Source of the DNA: Cystobasidiopsis lactophilus
Lineage: Eukaryota; Basidiomycota; Agaricostilbomycetes; Agaricostilbales; Chionosphaeraceae
Direction: 5' to 3'
Assembly: GCA_001599975.1 (NCBI GenBank)
Contig: BCIO01000005.1
Coordinates: 2,094,508 to 2,158,507, forward strand
Length of the DNA: 64,000 nucleotides
The position numbers and the translations under genes were made by a program. Position 1 is the stretch's first letter. Each line of letters starts with the position of its first letter. This document shows, piece after piece, positions 34,439 to 47,635 of the stretch. The notes under the pieces were generated by a model. The model had not been told where the DNA came from and made no database searches. It was given only the letters and a program-made list of their open reading frames with translations.

Positions 34439-37400
34439 TCAAGCTTGGCCCTTGTAGCGCTGCTTCTCGTGGTCCCTCCACATGCTCCGGAGGACCGCCC
34501 GCTCCGCCTCGTCCTGCTGGCCCAGCATCGTCTTCATGAGCGCATCCCTCTCGAATCTCGACATGCTGCCCATCACCGCCTTCCAACCCGGCCACAGCGC
34601 CGCCCTCGTCGAAGTGGAGATTCCACCCGCAGCCGTGCACGCGAACAAGTAGCGGAGCAGGAGGAAAGGGGCGTATTTCGATAGCACGCCTTGGTAAGAG
34701 GTCACTTTGCTGCCGTGCACCGACTTGGTGGTGAGCGACACTAGCAGGCTGGAGAACTGCTTGGCCTCCTCGATCGACACGGCACCGGTGGAGAGCCAGG
34801 AGGGCCAGGCCGGTTGGCTGTCCCGGAACATGTCGATGGCCAGGGTGAGCGCGCGGATGAGGTGGGGGAAGAGGCCGAGGATGTTCTCCCGCCGCTGTCG
34901 GATGAGAATGGAGAGCGTGGACAGGAAGGAGCGGAAGAGAAGTCGGCGGTCTTGCTCGGAGGCAGCCGTGCTGACCTGGCCGGGACCGAGCAGTTGGGTG
35001 CAGAGGCTCAGGATGAGCGCAATGTCGTGGTGGGAAATAGCGTGGACCTGTTGGTACACAATCAACTAAGCAATGTAGACACAGCTTTGAAGGGAAAGTT
35101 TGGCCAACCTGGTGCGCAACCAACACGTGCAAATAGCGAATGATGGCGGCCGGCTCCTTCTCGACCATCGCGCCACAGATCCGCAAGATCAAGTACACAG
35201 AGCTGGTAAGCACTGCGTTGTCTGGAAGCAATGTGGTGTGAATGGGCTCGGAATGCAGAATGCCGCCACGAACGCACCTTGGCCTTTCACTTGGAGAAAG
35301 AGCCCGCAAGTGGCCAGCGCTGCAGTCCATCGAGATGGCTCTCCCATCTTAGCCTGGAGTTCATCGACCAGCAGCGTCAAGCACCCTTGGATGTCCACAG
35401 GCTTGGCATTGGCGACCAGATCTAACAACACACTCTCGCCGGCGGACTCTGCTGCTTGCGGTGATTCACTCCTTGAGATGATGCTGAAGCGACCTTTGGA
35501 GGCAGAATACGTACCCGAATTCGACCGCAGGTGGACAAAGAGCGCCAGAAACGCCTCGAGATGGCCACTCGGTCCACCCTGCTCTGCTGGCTCCGACATC
35601 TCCACTTGCGCAGCGATCAAGCCCATCACGGCCGGTGCTGTGCCACCTAGACCTTCTGGGCTGCCGACCAAGCTGAGCACATGCTGGTCGACCACTTTCG
35701 GGAGGTCAGGCGGAACCGAGCCGGTGAAGGTGAAGGCAAAGCGGTAGACCGATCTGAGCTGCTCGAGGGGGCTGTCATCGGATGTCGAGCCCAGAAAAGC
35801 CTTCGCGGCCTTTTGCAAAGCTTTTGTCGTATCGGCAGCCAGACTAGATAGTGGCCAGATGAGCGCAGCTCCGATCCGCGCTGTAGAAAAACAATTCACG
35901 ATTCTTTCGCCAAGGTCTCGACCAGCACATCCAGAGCGACAAGAGAGAATGGCGAAAGAGATGCGTCGGGAGCTTTGCTGCTTGGGGTGAGCGCCTTCGC
36001 GAAAGCTTTCACATTACCGAACGCCGGGTTGGAGCCCTTGTCAGCACGAAGCAAGTGCCTGTGATGCCTGTCAGATTGGGCCCGTGCCATCGAAAATTTT
36101 GTGAACAGACCTCAAAATAGCCTCAAAGAACTCTTTGTCCGCCGGGTTGATTGGCACGTTGCCCAGATCAAGCATCTTGTTCAAGACTGGCCACTTGCAG
36201 ATCTGTTGTGCGTCACGAATTCAGCTTTGTTGTCGGTCAAATAGTGCCACAATCGGCCTACAGTAGTCGTGAAGCTGTCGGTATGGCGGAATTTGGCGAG
36301 GACGAACAAGGCGAGAGTCTTGCTGTCCACCCTTTTGCTGGAAGACTCCAAAAGGCCGAGCGCCTGGACAAGAATGGGTTCTGTACTGTCCAGGTAGGAG
36401 ACAGGCAAAAAATCGAAGGCTTGGCGGGCCGTATCCACATCTGGCTTCTTGGCCTCCAAGCAAGTGAGGCAGCCTTGCGTCCATGCGCCTGTGATCTCGT
36501 TCAGAGGCTTGAAGCGACCAGTTTCGAAGGCACGTACTTCTTAGAGAATGAAGTTGGACGAGGTGATGCGCGAAAGGTCTTGCAGCCTGCAGGTGTGCCA
36601 GGATCCATTTGGCTAGGTCGCTGGCTTGCTGCGCGTCTCTGTTTGCCATTCGTGTCAGAGCCGAATTTCCGAGCTGGAGTATCACCTTACAGCAGATCTG
36701 GGAGTATCGGAAGGAAAACCTCCGCGAGTGCTTCGACATCTTCCAATCGTGCTAGGACGTCGGTCAACACGGCAGCTATTTCCGAATCCGGCAGGTACAG
36801 GAGGGCATTTTGGAGTAACGCCGAGGCCTTCGATCAAAGAGCTAAGCGGATAGTTGGTTTGAAGTGGAAGCTTCACTTACCGATGCGCACACAACATCCG
36901 CCTCTTTGCTTGATCGCAGCTCTGACCGCAAGCGCTTTACGGACTTTGCATCCAATTGGAAGCTTCCCGCCTCGACCGTCGCGTCGATGGTGAGCTCGTC
37001 TCGCAAGTCTGCCACGCGGGCCAGCAGCACTTGGCGGAGCTGAAGTGTTGCTGCCGAAGTTGGGCCATCCAAGACCTTGGGAATGTCGAAACCGCTTAGG
37101 CTATTCGAGAGAAGGGCAAGTGCCTCTGGCCGTTGCGAGAAGTTGGGCTTGGCGAGTCGAATCGCTGATGCCAGAAGTTCGTCATTCGTCCTTCGCCGTT
37201 TCTTCGGGGGTGGCCCTGCAAGCAACTCTTCCACGCCCAGAGCCGCACTGGTCAAGATATGAAGCGCTTGAGTAGAGTCGTGCGCCAGCTCTTGTTGAAT
37301 CGCAAGGAGCTCGGTGCGTGGCAGCACTTCCACGGCAAGCAGCGCTTCAAAGTACGTCTTCAGCATTCGACCCTTGATGAACCCCGCTCTCAAGGTCTGA

Positions 37401-38634
37401 AGCAAGTTTTGAGTGGTTTGCGGGTCGGACGCATCGCTGAGAATGTCGGCGAGCCGCGGTTGAACCAAGTGCAAGTCCAGCGTCGCCACTTGCTCAAAGA
37501 GTGCCGTATTGGTGGAGTCGTACTTCGACACGACCTGCTCTAAAACAGCTCTTGAAGCAGGAGATGCCTGAGTGTATAGCCCTTGCTCTTGAATCTGAGC
37601 CAGCATCTCCGCCACAGCCTTCGCATCGACATTGGCGTCGACGGCCAACTTGAGAAAGGCGAATGATGCCGCTTGAAAGTCGGCAAAGCCTTCGTGAGAT
37701 GGCCGATGTTCCGTCGAGGCAGACGGGAGGCTAGCCAGATCTCTAGTGAAGCCCTCCAGTAAGTGGCGAAACAAAGCCGAAGTGATGCGCGACCGACGCA
37801 AGGTCGGCAGCGTAGAAAGCGATTCAAAGGCTTCTGAAAGGGCGCCAAACGATTTGCTCTGGCGCCAGTGCGCCAGCGGATTCTCTGTGAACAGGAATGG
37901 CGCCACAAAATCCAAAGACGTATAATCCACTTTGTCCTTGCCAGCAGTGGCCAGGTCTTGAAAGTGCTCAAAGCACACAGCTAGGATCTGTTGATAGTGT
38001 GAGGGAAGCAAATGGAGGTCTGAAGCAAGAGTCTACCTTCTTCTGATGACTGGAGGTTTTCGTCTGCAGGAAGGGGGCCAGCAGCCCGAGCGCTCGGACA
38101 ACCAAAGGTCTAGCCAGCGCATCCCGTTGAGTTGCGTAGGCTTTAAGGCCGTTTTTGAAGCAAGCCAGAGCGACGTCAGCCGTCGGAGCTTGTGCGAGAG
38201 CAGCTGGCAAAAGTTGAGCGACGCAAAACTCGGCGTCGCCAACAGGTGCAAAATGGGAAGAAGCCAGACGATGTAGAACTGACGATAATGTCGGTAGAAA
38301 AGGGCAAGCTTTGGTCGCAGAAGCCACCGCAGAGGGAGGGAGCTTCTCTAAAGTTTTCTTCAACAGAGCCCAGCTGGCCGGGTTGGCAATGGGAGCTTCT
38401 GGACTGCGCAGAGCAAGCAAATGTTAATCTCACGCATCAGTCGCAAAACAAAAGAGCTTGCGTCAAGTCGTCCTTGCCCTTCAATAGTCGTTCAAGCATC
38501 CATTGGCAAAAGAACTCTTGCGACCGCGGAAAGCGAACATGGTCGACGTGGGCAGCAGCGAGGCCTATCTTCTGCTGAAAGGTGTTGGAGCTGCTGTTCA
38601 GCTCCTTGAAAAGCTGGCCGGGACCGAGCGACAT
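34439..38634 (-). CDS. URB2: Nucleolar ribosome-biogenesis protein URB2/NPA2
   Basis: Large helical protein required for early 60S pre-ribosome (27S pre-rRNA) processing. Twelve exons give 1196 aa: 38634-38462, 38403-38037, 37987-36881, 36827-36691, 36638-36538, 36488-36262, 36202-36111, 36058-35900, 35843-35515, 35454-35278, 35221-35109 and 35047-34439. The C-terminal URB2 domain is recognisable by SISEEAK-like helices and LSKYAPFLLLRYLFACTAAG. Upstream sequence is weakly conserved, and a basic PPPKKRRRTNDE segment could be a nuclear signal. The first intron (38404-38461) has a GC-AG border. The exon around 36203-36261 could be retained or removed. VMA5 starts 122 bp downstream on the same strand. 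Confidence 0.82.
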
Positions 38635-38857
38635 GGCGCCCTGCAGCAGAAAGCGCAAGGCCCGCTTCAAATTTCGGCGCGTGAAATGGACCGCCCACAC
38701 AATTGGTGAGAAATCAAGCGACACTCGTACGTAGAGGACGAGGCGCTACACGAATTAGACGCAGAAGGCAGTCGAGACGGAAAGGTCTACGATGCAATCA
38801 GAAAGCACTTTCTATGTTACACTCTCAGAAAAGATTAAACGAGATTATTACAAGGCT

Positions 38858-41800
38858 TCAGTCTGCCTGCAGATTCAGAGGAATGTCCATAAGTGGTGCT
38901 GGGGATGAGATCGTGCGGAGCCGAGAGGGCAGGTCGACCATCAAAGTCTGGCTGTCTGAACCCCCTCTTCTCATGTCGAAGCTGGTGGCGTCCTGCGGAT
39001 ACGTTGCTGCTCGTTCGTGCATGTCGTTCAAGGAAGGTAGTGGGAGGTGAGGAAGTTGGGGTAGCCGAACATCAGTCGAAGTCGACTTCATGCGCATCTT
39101 CGAGGACTGCTCAATGGCCTCCCGCTGTCGAGTCACATCGCGCTCGGCAGCTAGCAGGTCCCGAGCCAGCACCTCTCGCATGACAATTGTTCGGCAGAGA
39201 TCGAGGCGCAGCTGGCGGACCTGCCGGGCCATTGGTGGAACGAGGGTGGCAATGCGCTCCTTGGTCGTAGGCACAAAAGGTCGCAGGACGGCGAGGTTGC
39301 GTGCTTTGAAAAGCGTGCTTTGCAGGCTGGCTTTGTCCGTGGCGATGGTGCGCTCGAGCTCGGTGATTTTGTACTTCAAGATGGTGGCGCGCGAGGTATG
39401 GCGGTGATTTGACTCGGCCGGAAGTTCTGGATGAGAGAACTGTTCGAAGACGTAGTCGTCGTCCCAAGTTGGGTCGCAAGTGACGCTCTGACTGCCAATA
39501 ACCTGGCCTTGAGCGTTGTAGACGAGCTTGTCGGTGGAAGTCTTGTCCAGCCTATCGCTGTCACGCGATTCCGACTTGGTATGCTTCAAGCCGGCCTCTG
39601 AAAGCGGAGGAGAGGAGCGGAGTGGGCGCGTAGGGGATAGTGGCGTTCGTGGCAGCGACGAATCTCGAGGCGGCGTGTTGCGCATGTTCACGCCCGCCGT
39701 CTTGAACGCAGCGGCGTAGTTAATCAAAGCAACTGGAAAGGCCGAGATATCAGACCGGCACACCACACAGCGCAGGAAGGGACCCACTCCACTCGTTCAT
39801 CTCGGCGCTGTCGCTGGCCTGGAACAGGAGCTGGCTCCCATTGGAAGCGACCAGAGCGAAAGTGTTGGCGCGCTTGGTAAACGAGAAGTCGTAAATAGCC
39901 ACTCTGCCGCCAAGAGATAACACTGAGTCTGGCTTGAAGAGCTTGCCGGGCGGCGGCGTCAAGATGAGCGGCCGGCGGGAGTTCGGGCTGGACGAGTCGA
40001 TTTGCTGAGTCAAATATTGTGCCCAGGCGGTTTCCTTGAAGAAAAGGAGCTGGCTGCCAGTGAGGAGCACGCTGGACTCTTTCCACTTGCGGGACGAAGA
40101 CCGCTTGCCGCCCTCCATCAAGTCGTCCTTCCGACACAGCACACCAACCTTCGAGATTTTCAGCTTCAGATCTTGAGAATTCGGCGACAGATTTGTGAGC
40201 GTGCCGATGGCAAGGCCTGCGAGGCCACTACCTGTGGCGAGCGCAGTGGAGCCGTACGTGTCGGCCTGCTTCTTGTCTGTCTGGCCTGGCGGCACTTTGA
40301 GGACGTGGGCGAATGCGAAAGCCTCGTACAGGTCGGACGAGTTGAAGAACGGCACAGTGCCACTATAAGAGTAAGGGTCTAACGAGCGTGAATATGGCCA
40401 GTGAGCTATGAACCGATGTCGAGGGCATGAAACACCTACTTTTGAACGGGATCTGCTGTTCCACTGGGACCTTAAGCCTTCGAATGGTTCCCTGTTTCAA
40501 TCCGATAAGTCGAGTTTAGGGTAGTGCCTGCAATGGGGAAGACTCACTTCGGCAATCATTCCATAGACATCGATCTTGCTGCCAACGGCAAAGCTGCTGC
40601 CTCCCGAAACCGACGCCGCATCCCAGCCTTTCTGACCGTTGATGTCGTCACCGTCCACAAACACGTATGGCATATAAGTCGTGTTGTCGTAAATGTATTC
40701 GAGCACCTCAGGCATCAAGCCGTCAATGCGAGTGTTGCGGACGTAGTCGGCGCGGCTCATTTTCCCCTTGTTGTTCTTGTTGAAGTGGTCCGTGTGGAGC
40801 ATGATCATCGAGAAGGCCAGCACGTATGCTTGATCTGTGGGGGGTGACGTTTGGTCAGCGACTCATATGTTATCATGCTGGAATGGTAGACAGCTCACCA
40901 GCAGACTGAAAGACTTGGTTTTGCTGATGGTAGCGCTTGGCAAAAGCTTCCATCACGCGGTCGATCTGCTGCGTTTCCTTCGGCAAGAACAGCTCCATGA
41001 GCAGCTTCCGGAGCGCCACATCGATTGGGTCTTGTGAGAAGTCGAACGATGCCAAACAGGCTTCCAAGGCTTTCAGATGGAACGGGTCCGAGCTGCGAAT
41101 TCCGGAAATCAAGTCAGTTTTGCGGTTCGCTTCTGAATGTAAGAACCCACCTTGAGGCCAAGATTCGCGCTATCTCCGTCTTGGCGCACACCTCCTTCAA
41201 CCTCTGCACATACCCTTCGGGCGTCTCATCGACCTCTGCTTCTGGTGGCTTGGGCAAGAGCTTGTTGGGTGCCGAGAAATAGGGAGAGGAGGTGCCGGGA
41301 GTCGGCGGGCCGGATGTGTGCGAGTCCGTAGTGGACTTCCTCAGCGAGAAGATCAAGCTGGGCTTGCGAGATGAAGTCGAGGTATCCGGAGTCCGGACAG
41401 AGTGGAGGTCGGTGGTGGAAGAGGATTTGGAGTCCATGTCTTCCGTCGGCGAGGTGATCATGCTGGACGAGGTGGACGTGCGCTGCATATCCTCCGAGGC
41501 CGGCTGATGAGAAGTAGGAGCAAGGAGAGTCGTGTCCGAGCTGCTGATCGGCAAGATGCGCGGCGCAGCCATATTGAAAAGATGCTGGGAGAGGTTGGAG
41601 CTGGCGCGGCGCCGGCCAAAGAGGCCTCCAATGCCATCCGTTGAGCTGTTGGCCGAATTGGATCTCATCCGGTTCCCGTCCTTGGTCGGGCTGACCAAGT
41701 GCGGGGCATTGGAGCTGTTCAGGATTTCTTGCGCGCCACCTTCGGACGACTTGAGCGACGCGGCGCCCAAAGTGCTTCGCCGCTTTTTCGCCGAGCTCGC

Positions 41801-43123
41801 ATTGGATGGTGTGGGCGAAGATGTGACACCTTTCGAAAATGGGTTGACCGCTGAAAACAAGGAGGAGGCGACCGAGCTGGACCGGGGCACCTTGGGTCTC
41901 CCTGGCGAGGGGCGGTTGATGTCTTCCGCCGACGCTGTTGCCAGGTTGGTCAACGAGGGCGAACCAGAAAGTAAGGAGGAAGCGGAGGCCGAGGTGGAAG
42001 CTGGAAAAGACCCGAGGGCCACCGAAGACGCCGATCTGGACCGAATCATAGACTTGTGCTTGGGGCTGGCAGCGTTTGACAAGGCGGGCTGCCTGGCCGC
42101 CGCAAAGTCCAGCTCCTCCTCTTCGCCCCCAGGTGGCGGCGGCGATGGAAAGCCCAAGCCAAACGCCCACTTGCGTGAGGCCGAGCCCGAGCCCGACCTG
42201 GATCGGTTGAAAATGACGGAGAAGCGGTTGGAGCCTTCGCCAAAGAGCTTGCCCTCTGAAAGTTCGAAGCCCAGGTCGGGCAGCTGGGGCACCTTGTCCT
42301 CCTCAGTGGACATGTTGCTCGGCTCCTCGGACATCTCCCTCGACGACTCCTCGAACGACTCTTCCGTTGATGCCTCCTCGGCTGTTGTAATGGTGTTAGT
42401 CTCCGCGTGGGAGTCGGCGACGGAGATGCGGTGGTGCGGCTGAGACGACGATGGCATTTCGTCTTCTGAGGCAGCACCGGATTGGCGGTGCTTGTCCGCT
42501 GTTGCGTTCGGCGCTTCAGCAGGTGGCAGAACAGGGGCGTGTAATGGTGGAGGGGAGTGAGAGTACTGAGGTGGCTCGTCAGCATAAACAGGAGCGACGG
42601 CGGGGGCCAATGGCGGCGACGGCGAGGGCACGACCAAGTTGACAGGGGGCACAGGAGGCAGGCCGGCCTCGTCGAACGCAGCGGCCTTGAGGTTGCCCCT
42701 AGAGAACTTGCGCCCAAAGATGGCGAACTTGCCAGGCCGCTTCTTGTTGTTGTCGCCGTCGTGGGCCGGCGCACCAGCAGAATTTGGGGGAGCTGGTGCG
42801 ATGCCAAGGCCCTGCAGGCCGGCTGCCTTGTGCTGCTGCTGCTTGGTGCTGTTGAGCGTGTCCTGGGAAGCCCGACGGCTGATCTTGTTGTGGCCAGGCG
42901 GGACGGCCAGCGCTGCCGAGCTCTTGGCCTTGCGGACCTGTCCTCCCTGCCGCTGCTGCTGCCCTGGTGCCTGCGCTGCTGGCTGGCCGTCCGACGTGAA
43001 TTCAGGCCAGCTCGACGGCAGAGTGGCCGAGTCGTCTCTTGCAGTCCAGTCGAGCGCGTCCTCCGCAGACGAGTCCGCAGACTGGAGCATCATTAAAGGG
43101 CTCTCCGGGGGCGAAGCTGCCAT
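38858..43123 (-). CDS. Sec7-PH guanine nucleotide exchange factor for ARF (SYT1-like)
   Basis: ARF GTPase activator acting in Golgi/endosome traffic. Six exons (43123-41151, 41092-40899, 40834-40548, 40491-40436, 40362-39788, 39732-38858) give 1319 aa. Residues 1-600 are Ser/Pro/Gln-rich and probably disordered. The Sec7 domain spans about 640-830. It includes FDFSQDPIDVALRKLL, the glutamic-finger region ELFLPKETQQIDRVMEAFAK and AFSMIMLHTDHFNKNNKGKM. A PH domain follows, from SSDLYEAFAFAHVLKV to EMNEWIALINYAAAFK. A coiled-coil-like region (KYKITELERTIATDKASLQ) lies in the last 300 residues. This order (disordered N-terminus, Sec7, PH, coiled coil) fits the fungal SYT1/YEL1 group. Confidence 0.9.
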
Positions 43124-44226
43124 CCAACTTTTGGCCTGAGGCGGGCGCTCTAATTGGTTGCCTCTGGCCAGCAAAGACAAACAGGAGAGAGGCCTCAGTA
43201 GTAGTAGTATCTACCTCCCAGGCATTTTTAAAGTTCTCGGTGTTGGAGCGAGAAAGCTTGTTTGCGGATCGCGTTCTTTCTGGTGGCGCTCACCTCTCTT
43301 GGTGCCCTCCTTCATTTGTTCAACCGACAATGTATGCATAGTGCTAAGAAGCACGAGAAGTTGCGCCTCAGACTACTAGGCCGGACATCAGCGAGCCAAA
43401 GACGGGCGAAGGAAATGTGGAAGATCATCTGTCTAGTCTGTTTACTTTTCGTAGGCCCAATAAAACCTTCGTCAGCCATATCTCTTGCGCCACCGTTTGA
43501 ACAAGAAGCCTCCTCTTGAGCACTTGGCATCCTCGGTGGCTGGGGAAATGGCCGCCCAGCGGAATTCGGCCTCCAGCGCCAAGCCGATGGAAGTGGTCAT
43601 GTCACCGTCGGCAGCAGACGCAATCAAGGCCTGTAGGCCTTGGTGAAAGCCCTAGAGCTGCTAAACGGGCGCGCCACCGAACCAATAACTCCAGATGCTG
43701 AGCCTCTGACCCTTGCTGAGCTCCAGACTCGGCCAGTGATCTTGATCGCCATCGCTTTGCCAACCCAGCGGAATGGCGAGCTTGAGAGTACGAGTCCGGC
43801 CGGAGTAAGGAGTCTTAAAAGTCGTTGGATTGTATGAAGCCCAGCCAGACCAGTCCACAAATTTGCCACAAAAACCAACGAGGAGCATATGACGCAGCCG
43901 GAGCCGGAACGCATCTTCTCCCAACTGTGAATATGCTCGCACGTCTCCCAAAGGCATTACCCAGAGTGCATTGTCACCACGTTCGCAAGTCGTAGGAGGC
44001 GCAAAACGGTGACCTCGAGAAACAAAGAGGGTGAAACGTGCAGGCCCGAATCAGACGCAGCCACTCTGGGAAGCAGGTGGCAGACACGACTCCCAAAACA
44101 GGCAGGCGACAGTGTCTGTAATAACGCAAAGGCAAAGAGCAGAACCACAGGAATAGGAAGTGCAGCGTTCTCCAAAGCTCGTCGACACGGACCAAAGAAA
44201 CTCTGGACCTTGTCATCGACAATCCA
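43124..44226. other. Long divergent intergenic region
   Basis: About 1.1 kb between the Sec7 gene (-) and a membrane-protein gene (+). It must hold both promoters. Minus-strand frames at 43624-43957 are open for about 97 codons in two registers, but neither shows a family motif, so I do not call a gene. Confidence 0.4.
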
Positions 44227-46030
44227 ATGTCAGAGCGCACGCCTTTGCTGGCGGAACAGGACCAAGAGTCGCAAAGAGACCGCAAGTCCATCAACGGGGA
44301 CGGAGGGCCTTCGTTAGCGGGCCTGCACAACGCACTGGTCTCGCTGCTCGCCGCGAACTCGGTCCAGCCGTACGCAGCTCACCGCTCGGAATACTGCTTG
44401 TCGACAACTTCGGATGTCATACCACAAGATGATCAATCGTCCAAGCTGATCCAGGCGCACTCGACGGGTCTGCTGGCTGCGTTCAACGATACCAGCGCGG
44501 TCGCAGGCTCGAGTTCGGGCAGCCAAGCTCAAGAGCCGGACGCCTCTCTGTACCTCTGCGCTTTGCTTTCTGTGCTTCTAGTTCGTCCTGTAGCAACACC
44601 GAAGAGTCCGGCCTTGGCTCAGCTCCAGCACGACCAGTCTCTCATCGCGGCCCGTCAAGCGTTGGCAGGAGCCATCGAGGCGCTGCTCGACTCCATTCTG
44701 GCATCGTCAGACGGAGTCGAAGATGATGAAGCGGTGGTTGGCGTGTTCTTCGATGCGCATGCGACGGGGACCGAAGACTTGCCAGAGCAGCTGTCAGCGG
44801 TGGACTTGATGCTGCGGACGGTGCTGCTGCCCAAGACGCCGGCTATAAGAGCGGTCATCCGGCACCCTCTGGTAACAGGGGTGATGGAGGCGGCGTGGAA
44901 TCAGAAGCAGATTGGGTTGCACTCCCACCGGCCAAGGTGTGTTTGGATTGCATGCCTCTTGCCGATTCAAGAATAGCGGCTGAAAGGACTTTCAAACGCA
45001 CAGAACTTTGTTCATGGTGCACTACGTCTTCTACGTTAGCCACGTTTTCATCGCCATCCTCTTAGCCTTGACGCCAATGTCGGCGCACTTTTGGCACTTC
45101 AACCCTTTCCTGGAGCGCGGCCACGCCCACACCCACGCTTTCCTCGCGAACTTCGTTTGGTACCTTTGGTCGCTGACCACTGTGGGCTACTTCGTCAAGC
45201 TGGTGGCGACCCTAAATCGCGGCGCCTTCTCCCACCCTTCCGTCAAGGACCTACCCTTGCCGCCCGGCTCATACGTCTCCCTGCTCCCCCACTCTTTTCT
45301 CGCGCTCTTCTTGCTTCTGCGCATCCTCTGTCGCGGCAACCTGGCGCTCTACTCCATCGCCTACACTTTTCTGGCCTGGTCAAGCCCGCTTCTGCTTTTG
45401 GCCGTCTTCATCTTTCCCGTCGGCTTGCCCTCGCTCAATCCAGTGGCATCGACGCTAGCGCCAGCCCGATTCCGAGCGTTGAGGGTGGTGAACGACCGCA
45501 TCGACGTCTTCTCTCCGATGATCCCCTTCATCCTCCTCTCCCTTATCGCCCTGTTCTACGCCGTCAACGGACAAGTGGAGCGCTACGACCCTAAGGTTCT
45601 TCTTCAGCTCTTGTTCTACCCGGGCGACAGGGACGACATGCGGACGGTGTCGCCCATCGAAGTCCGCTCGTCGCTGGCAGTCGGCTTCTTGGCCGTAGGG
45701 CTACTGGGCTGGCTCATGGGCGACGCCATCATCACGGCCGACCCGACCCAGCGCCAGGCGGAGATCCAATCTGCAGCGGCATACGAACGGATGCGCTTGG
45801 TGCGCTACTTCAACCCCGACACCTCGCCGCCGCGCCGGGAGAAGCTGCCGCTCCCGTCGCCACTCAACCTGTTTCCCCTCATTGCAGCAAAGGCACTAGA
45901 AGGGGTGGCTAAGGCGACGGGTAAGGAGGATGTTTCGGGGAAGTGGGCAAATGTCCTCGGGTTTGCGCTCGTCGTGCCTTTGCTCTCGGTTCTGGATGGC
46001 TCCTTCAAACTCAGACGGTCTGCTGCATAA
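44227..46030 (+). CDS. Multipass membrane protein, family not recognised
   Basis: Two exons (44227-44936, 45004-46030) give 578 aa. The first 240 residues are soluble and begin with MSERTPLLAEQ, an acidic dileucine-like motif that often directs proteins to the vacuole or endosome. The second half has about seven hydrophobic spans, beginning with VFIAILLALTPMSAHFW and followed by FVWYLWSLTTVGYFVKL, SFLALFLLLRIL and LALYSIAYTFLAWSSPLLL. A His-rich loop, ERGHAHTHAF, lies between spans one and two. The C-terminus is RRSAA. I do not know the family and assign no function. Confidence 0.75.
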
Positions 46031-46466
46031 AAGTTGTAATCGTTTCCTCCTGTTATCAATGGGCATTCTTGCTCCCTTTGCCACTACAAAAACGTGACTT
46101 CGCTCTCATTCACGTCGCGTACGTCGCCTTTGCCTGATGCTGGAGCACAACATCCAAACGGCCTTCCTCGTGCCCGTCCAATACTATGGTGCATGAAAGT
46201 ACTCTTTGCTAGACAACTGCGCAACTTCTCAACCAATGTGTCTTGCAAATGTCTTGCCTCGAGGCTTGCGTTGACGGTTTTGGCTGTGCTTTCTTGCCTA
46301 TCCTCCTCCAGTGATCTTGCCTGTGGTACGCCTGACAACGGAAGCTCTGGCGGCGAATGCTACGGGTGATGGCCGAAATCCAAGCCATCGCTTTCTGCAC
46401 CGTTCTTGCACCGGTTTCGAATTCCCCCCGAGAGCTCACGCTCTTTCTGCTCCTTATCCATCAGCA
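46031..46466. other. Intergenic, no gene seen
   Basis: It contains the 3' flank of the membrane-protein gene and the promoter of the GNAT gene. Plus-strand frames here do not join the GNAT exons. Confidence 0.4.
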
Positions 46467-47361
46467 ATGGATCGAACGGGACCTAGCTACGAGATAGAAG
46501 TGGTTCATTCGCTCTCTGGCGAAGAGATAGACAAGCTCGCGCTGGCGGCCGCCCGGGCTTTCGCAGTGAAGCCGGAACGAACGATGCTCGTAATGCTTGG
46601 GGCTAGTGTAGGTCGAATGCCTTTATCGTCGGTTTCATTTCGACTGAAGAGCTTTCGCGGGGCTGCAGTACGAGGATAAGCCAGAGTTGCATGTGGTTTA
46701 TTTTCGGGCTTGGATCCAAGCGCTGTTTGACTCCGGCGGCGACCTGTGCGTCAATAAAGACAGAACTGCGTGGCGCGGAAGGTGGGCTTTTAATACCTGT
46801 TGCACGATGCATGAGTCAAGGAGCTCTGGTGATAGATTGCCACCTGGAGCCAAGTTTGGACTCCCCGACCCGGCTTCTCCAAAGGGAAAAGGTCCCTATT
46901 TCGACGCGCTGGTCAAGTTGATCAACAGGGATGTGCTTTTTTCCCGTTTTAAAGAGGTGAATGCCCCCTTTCGATGACAGGCCTTGGCGCTGATGCGGGA
47001 CTTCAGTTTCGTGAGGAAGAACTTCAAGCTCGTGGTGGCCAAGAGGAAATCGACAAGCCCACCTGGAACTTTTTGATGCTCCTCGTGGACCCAGACAAGC
47101 ATCACCAAGGCATTGGCCGCGTTTTGCAAGACCGCTCCGAGCTCGAGGCCCAAGAGGCCGGCGTGCCAACGAGATTCTGTTCCGAAGAGCATAACGTTTG
47201 TGCTCCCTTATCAGCACAAACCCTTTGACCTGCTCATGTCATGCTCGGTATAGCTGCCCATGTATCAACGAAGGGGTTATGTCGTTGTCGGTGAAGCGGA
47301 TCTGGGAAAGGAGCCTCTCACTTCCCACCTCTATTTCCTCGAGCGCAAGCATGAGAAGTAG
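46467..47361 (+). CDS. GNAT-family N-acetyltransferase
   Basis: Five exons (46467-46607, 46669-46781, 46836-46956, 47007-47195, 47254-47361) give 223 aa. The acetyl-CoA motif A is clear: WNFLMLLVDPDKHHQGIGRV, with the pyrophosphate-binding QGIG. The C-terminal motif LPMYQRRGYVVVGEADLG is the usual strand pair after the second conserved helix. RLPPGAKFG in the middle resembles the LWLPPG phrase of fungal members related to puromycin-type acetyltransferases. The acceptor substrate cannot be told. Each of the four introns (50-61 nt) is needed to link these blocks in one frame. Confidence 0.85.
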
Positions 47362-47635
47362 AGGGCATGCTCATGCATTATCAACGGCCTTCTTGTGCCT
47401 GCCTCCCGTCCCTTTGCCACCACAAACGTGACCTCTTGCACGAAGATTGACTGGAAGATTTTTCTCTCTTTATTTTCTTCTTTTCCCAGCAATAAACAAC
47501 TCGCCAAACAGTCGCTATAACAGCACACCAGGCTCAGTGGCAGCACCCTAGACCGTGCCAGAGGAGCCACAGCGAGCCGCAAACAACCTCCGCCCAGCCT
47601 CTTTTGTCCTCGACCCGCCAAAAAAGCTGCCGAGC

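Noticed and set aside
43624-43957. Two overlapping minus-strand frames of about 97 codons
   Set aside because: Both registers are equally open, neither has a recognisable motif, and they lie in a divergent promoter region.
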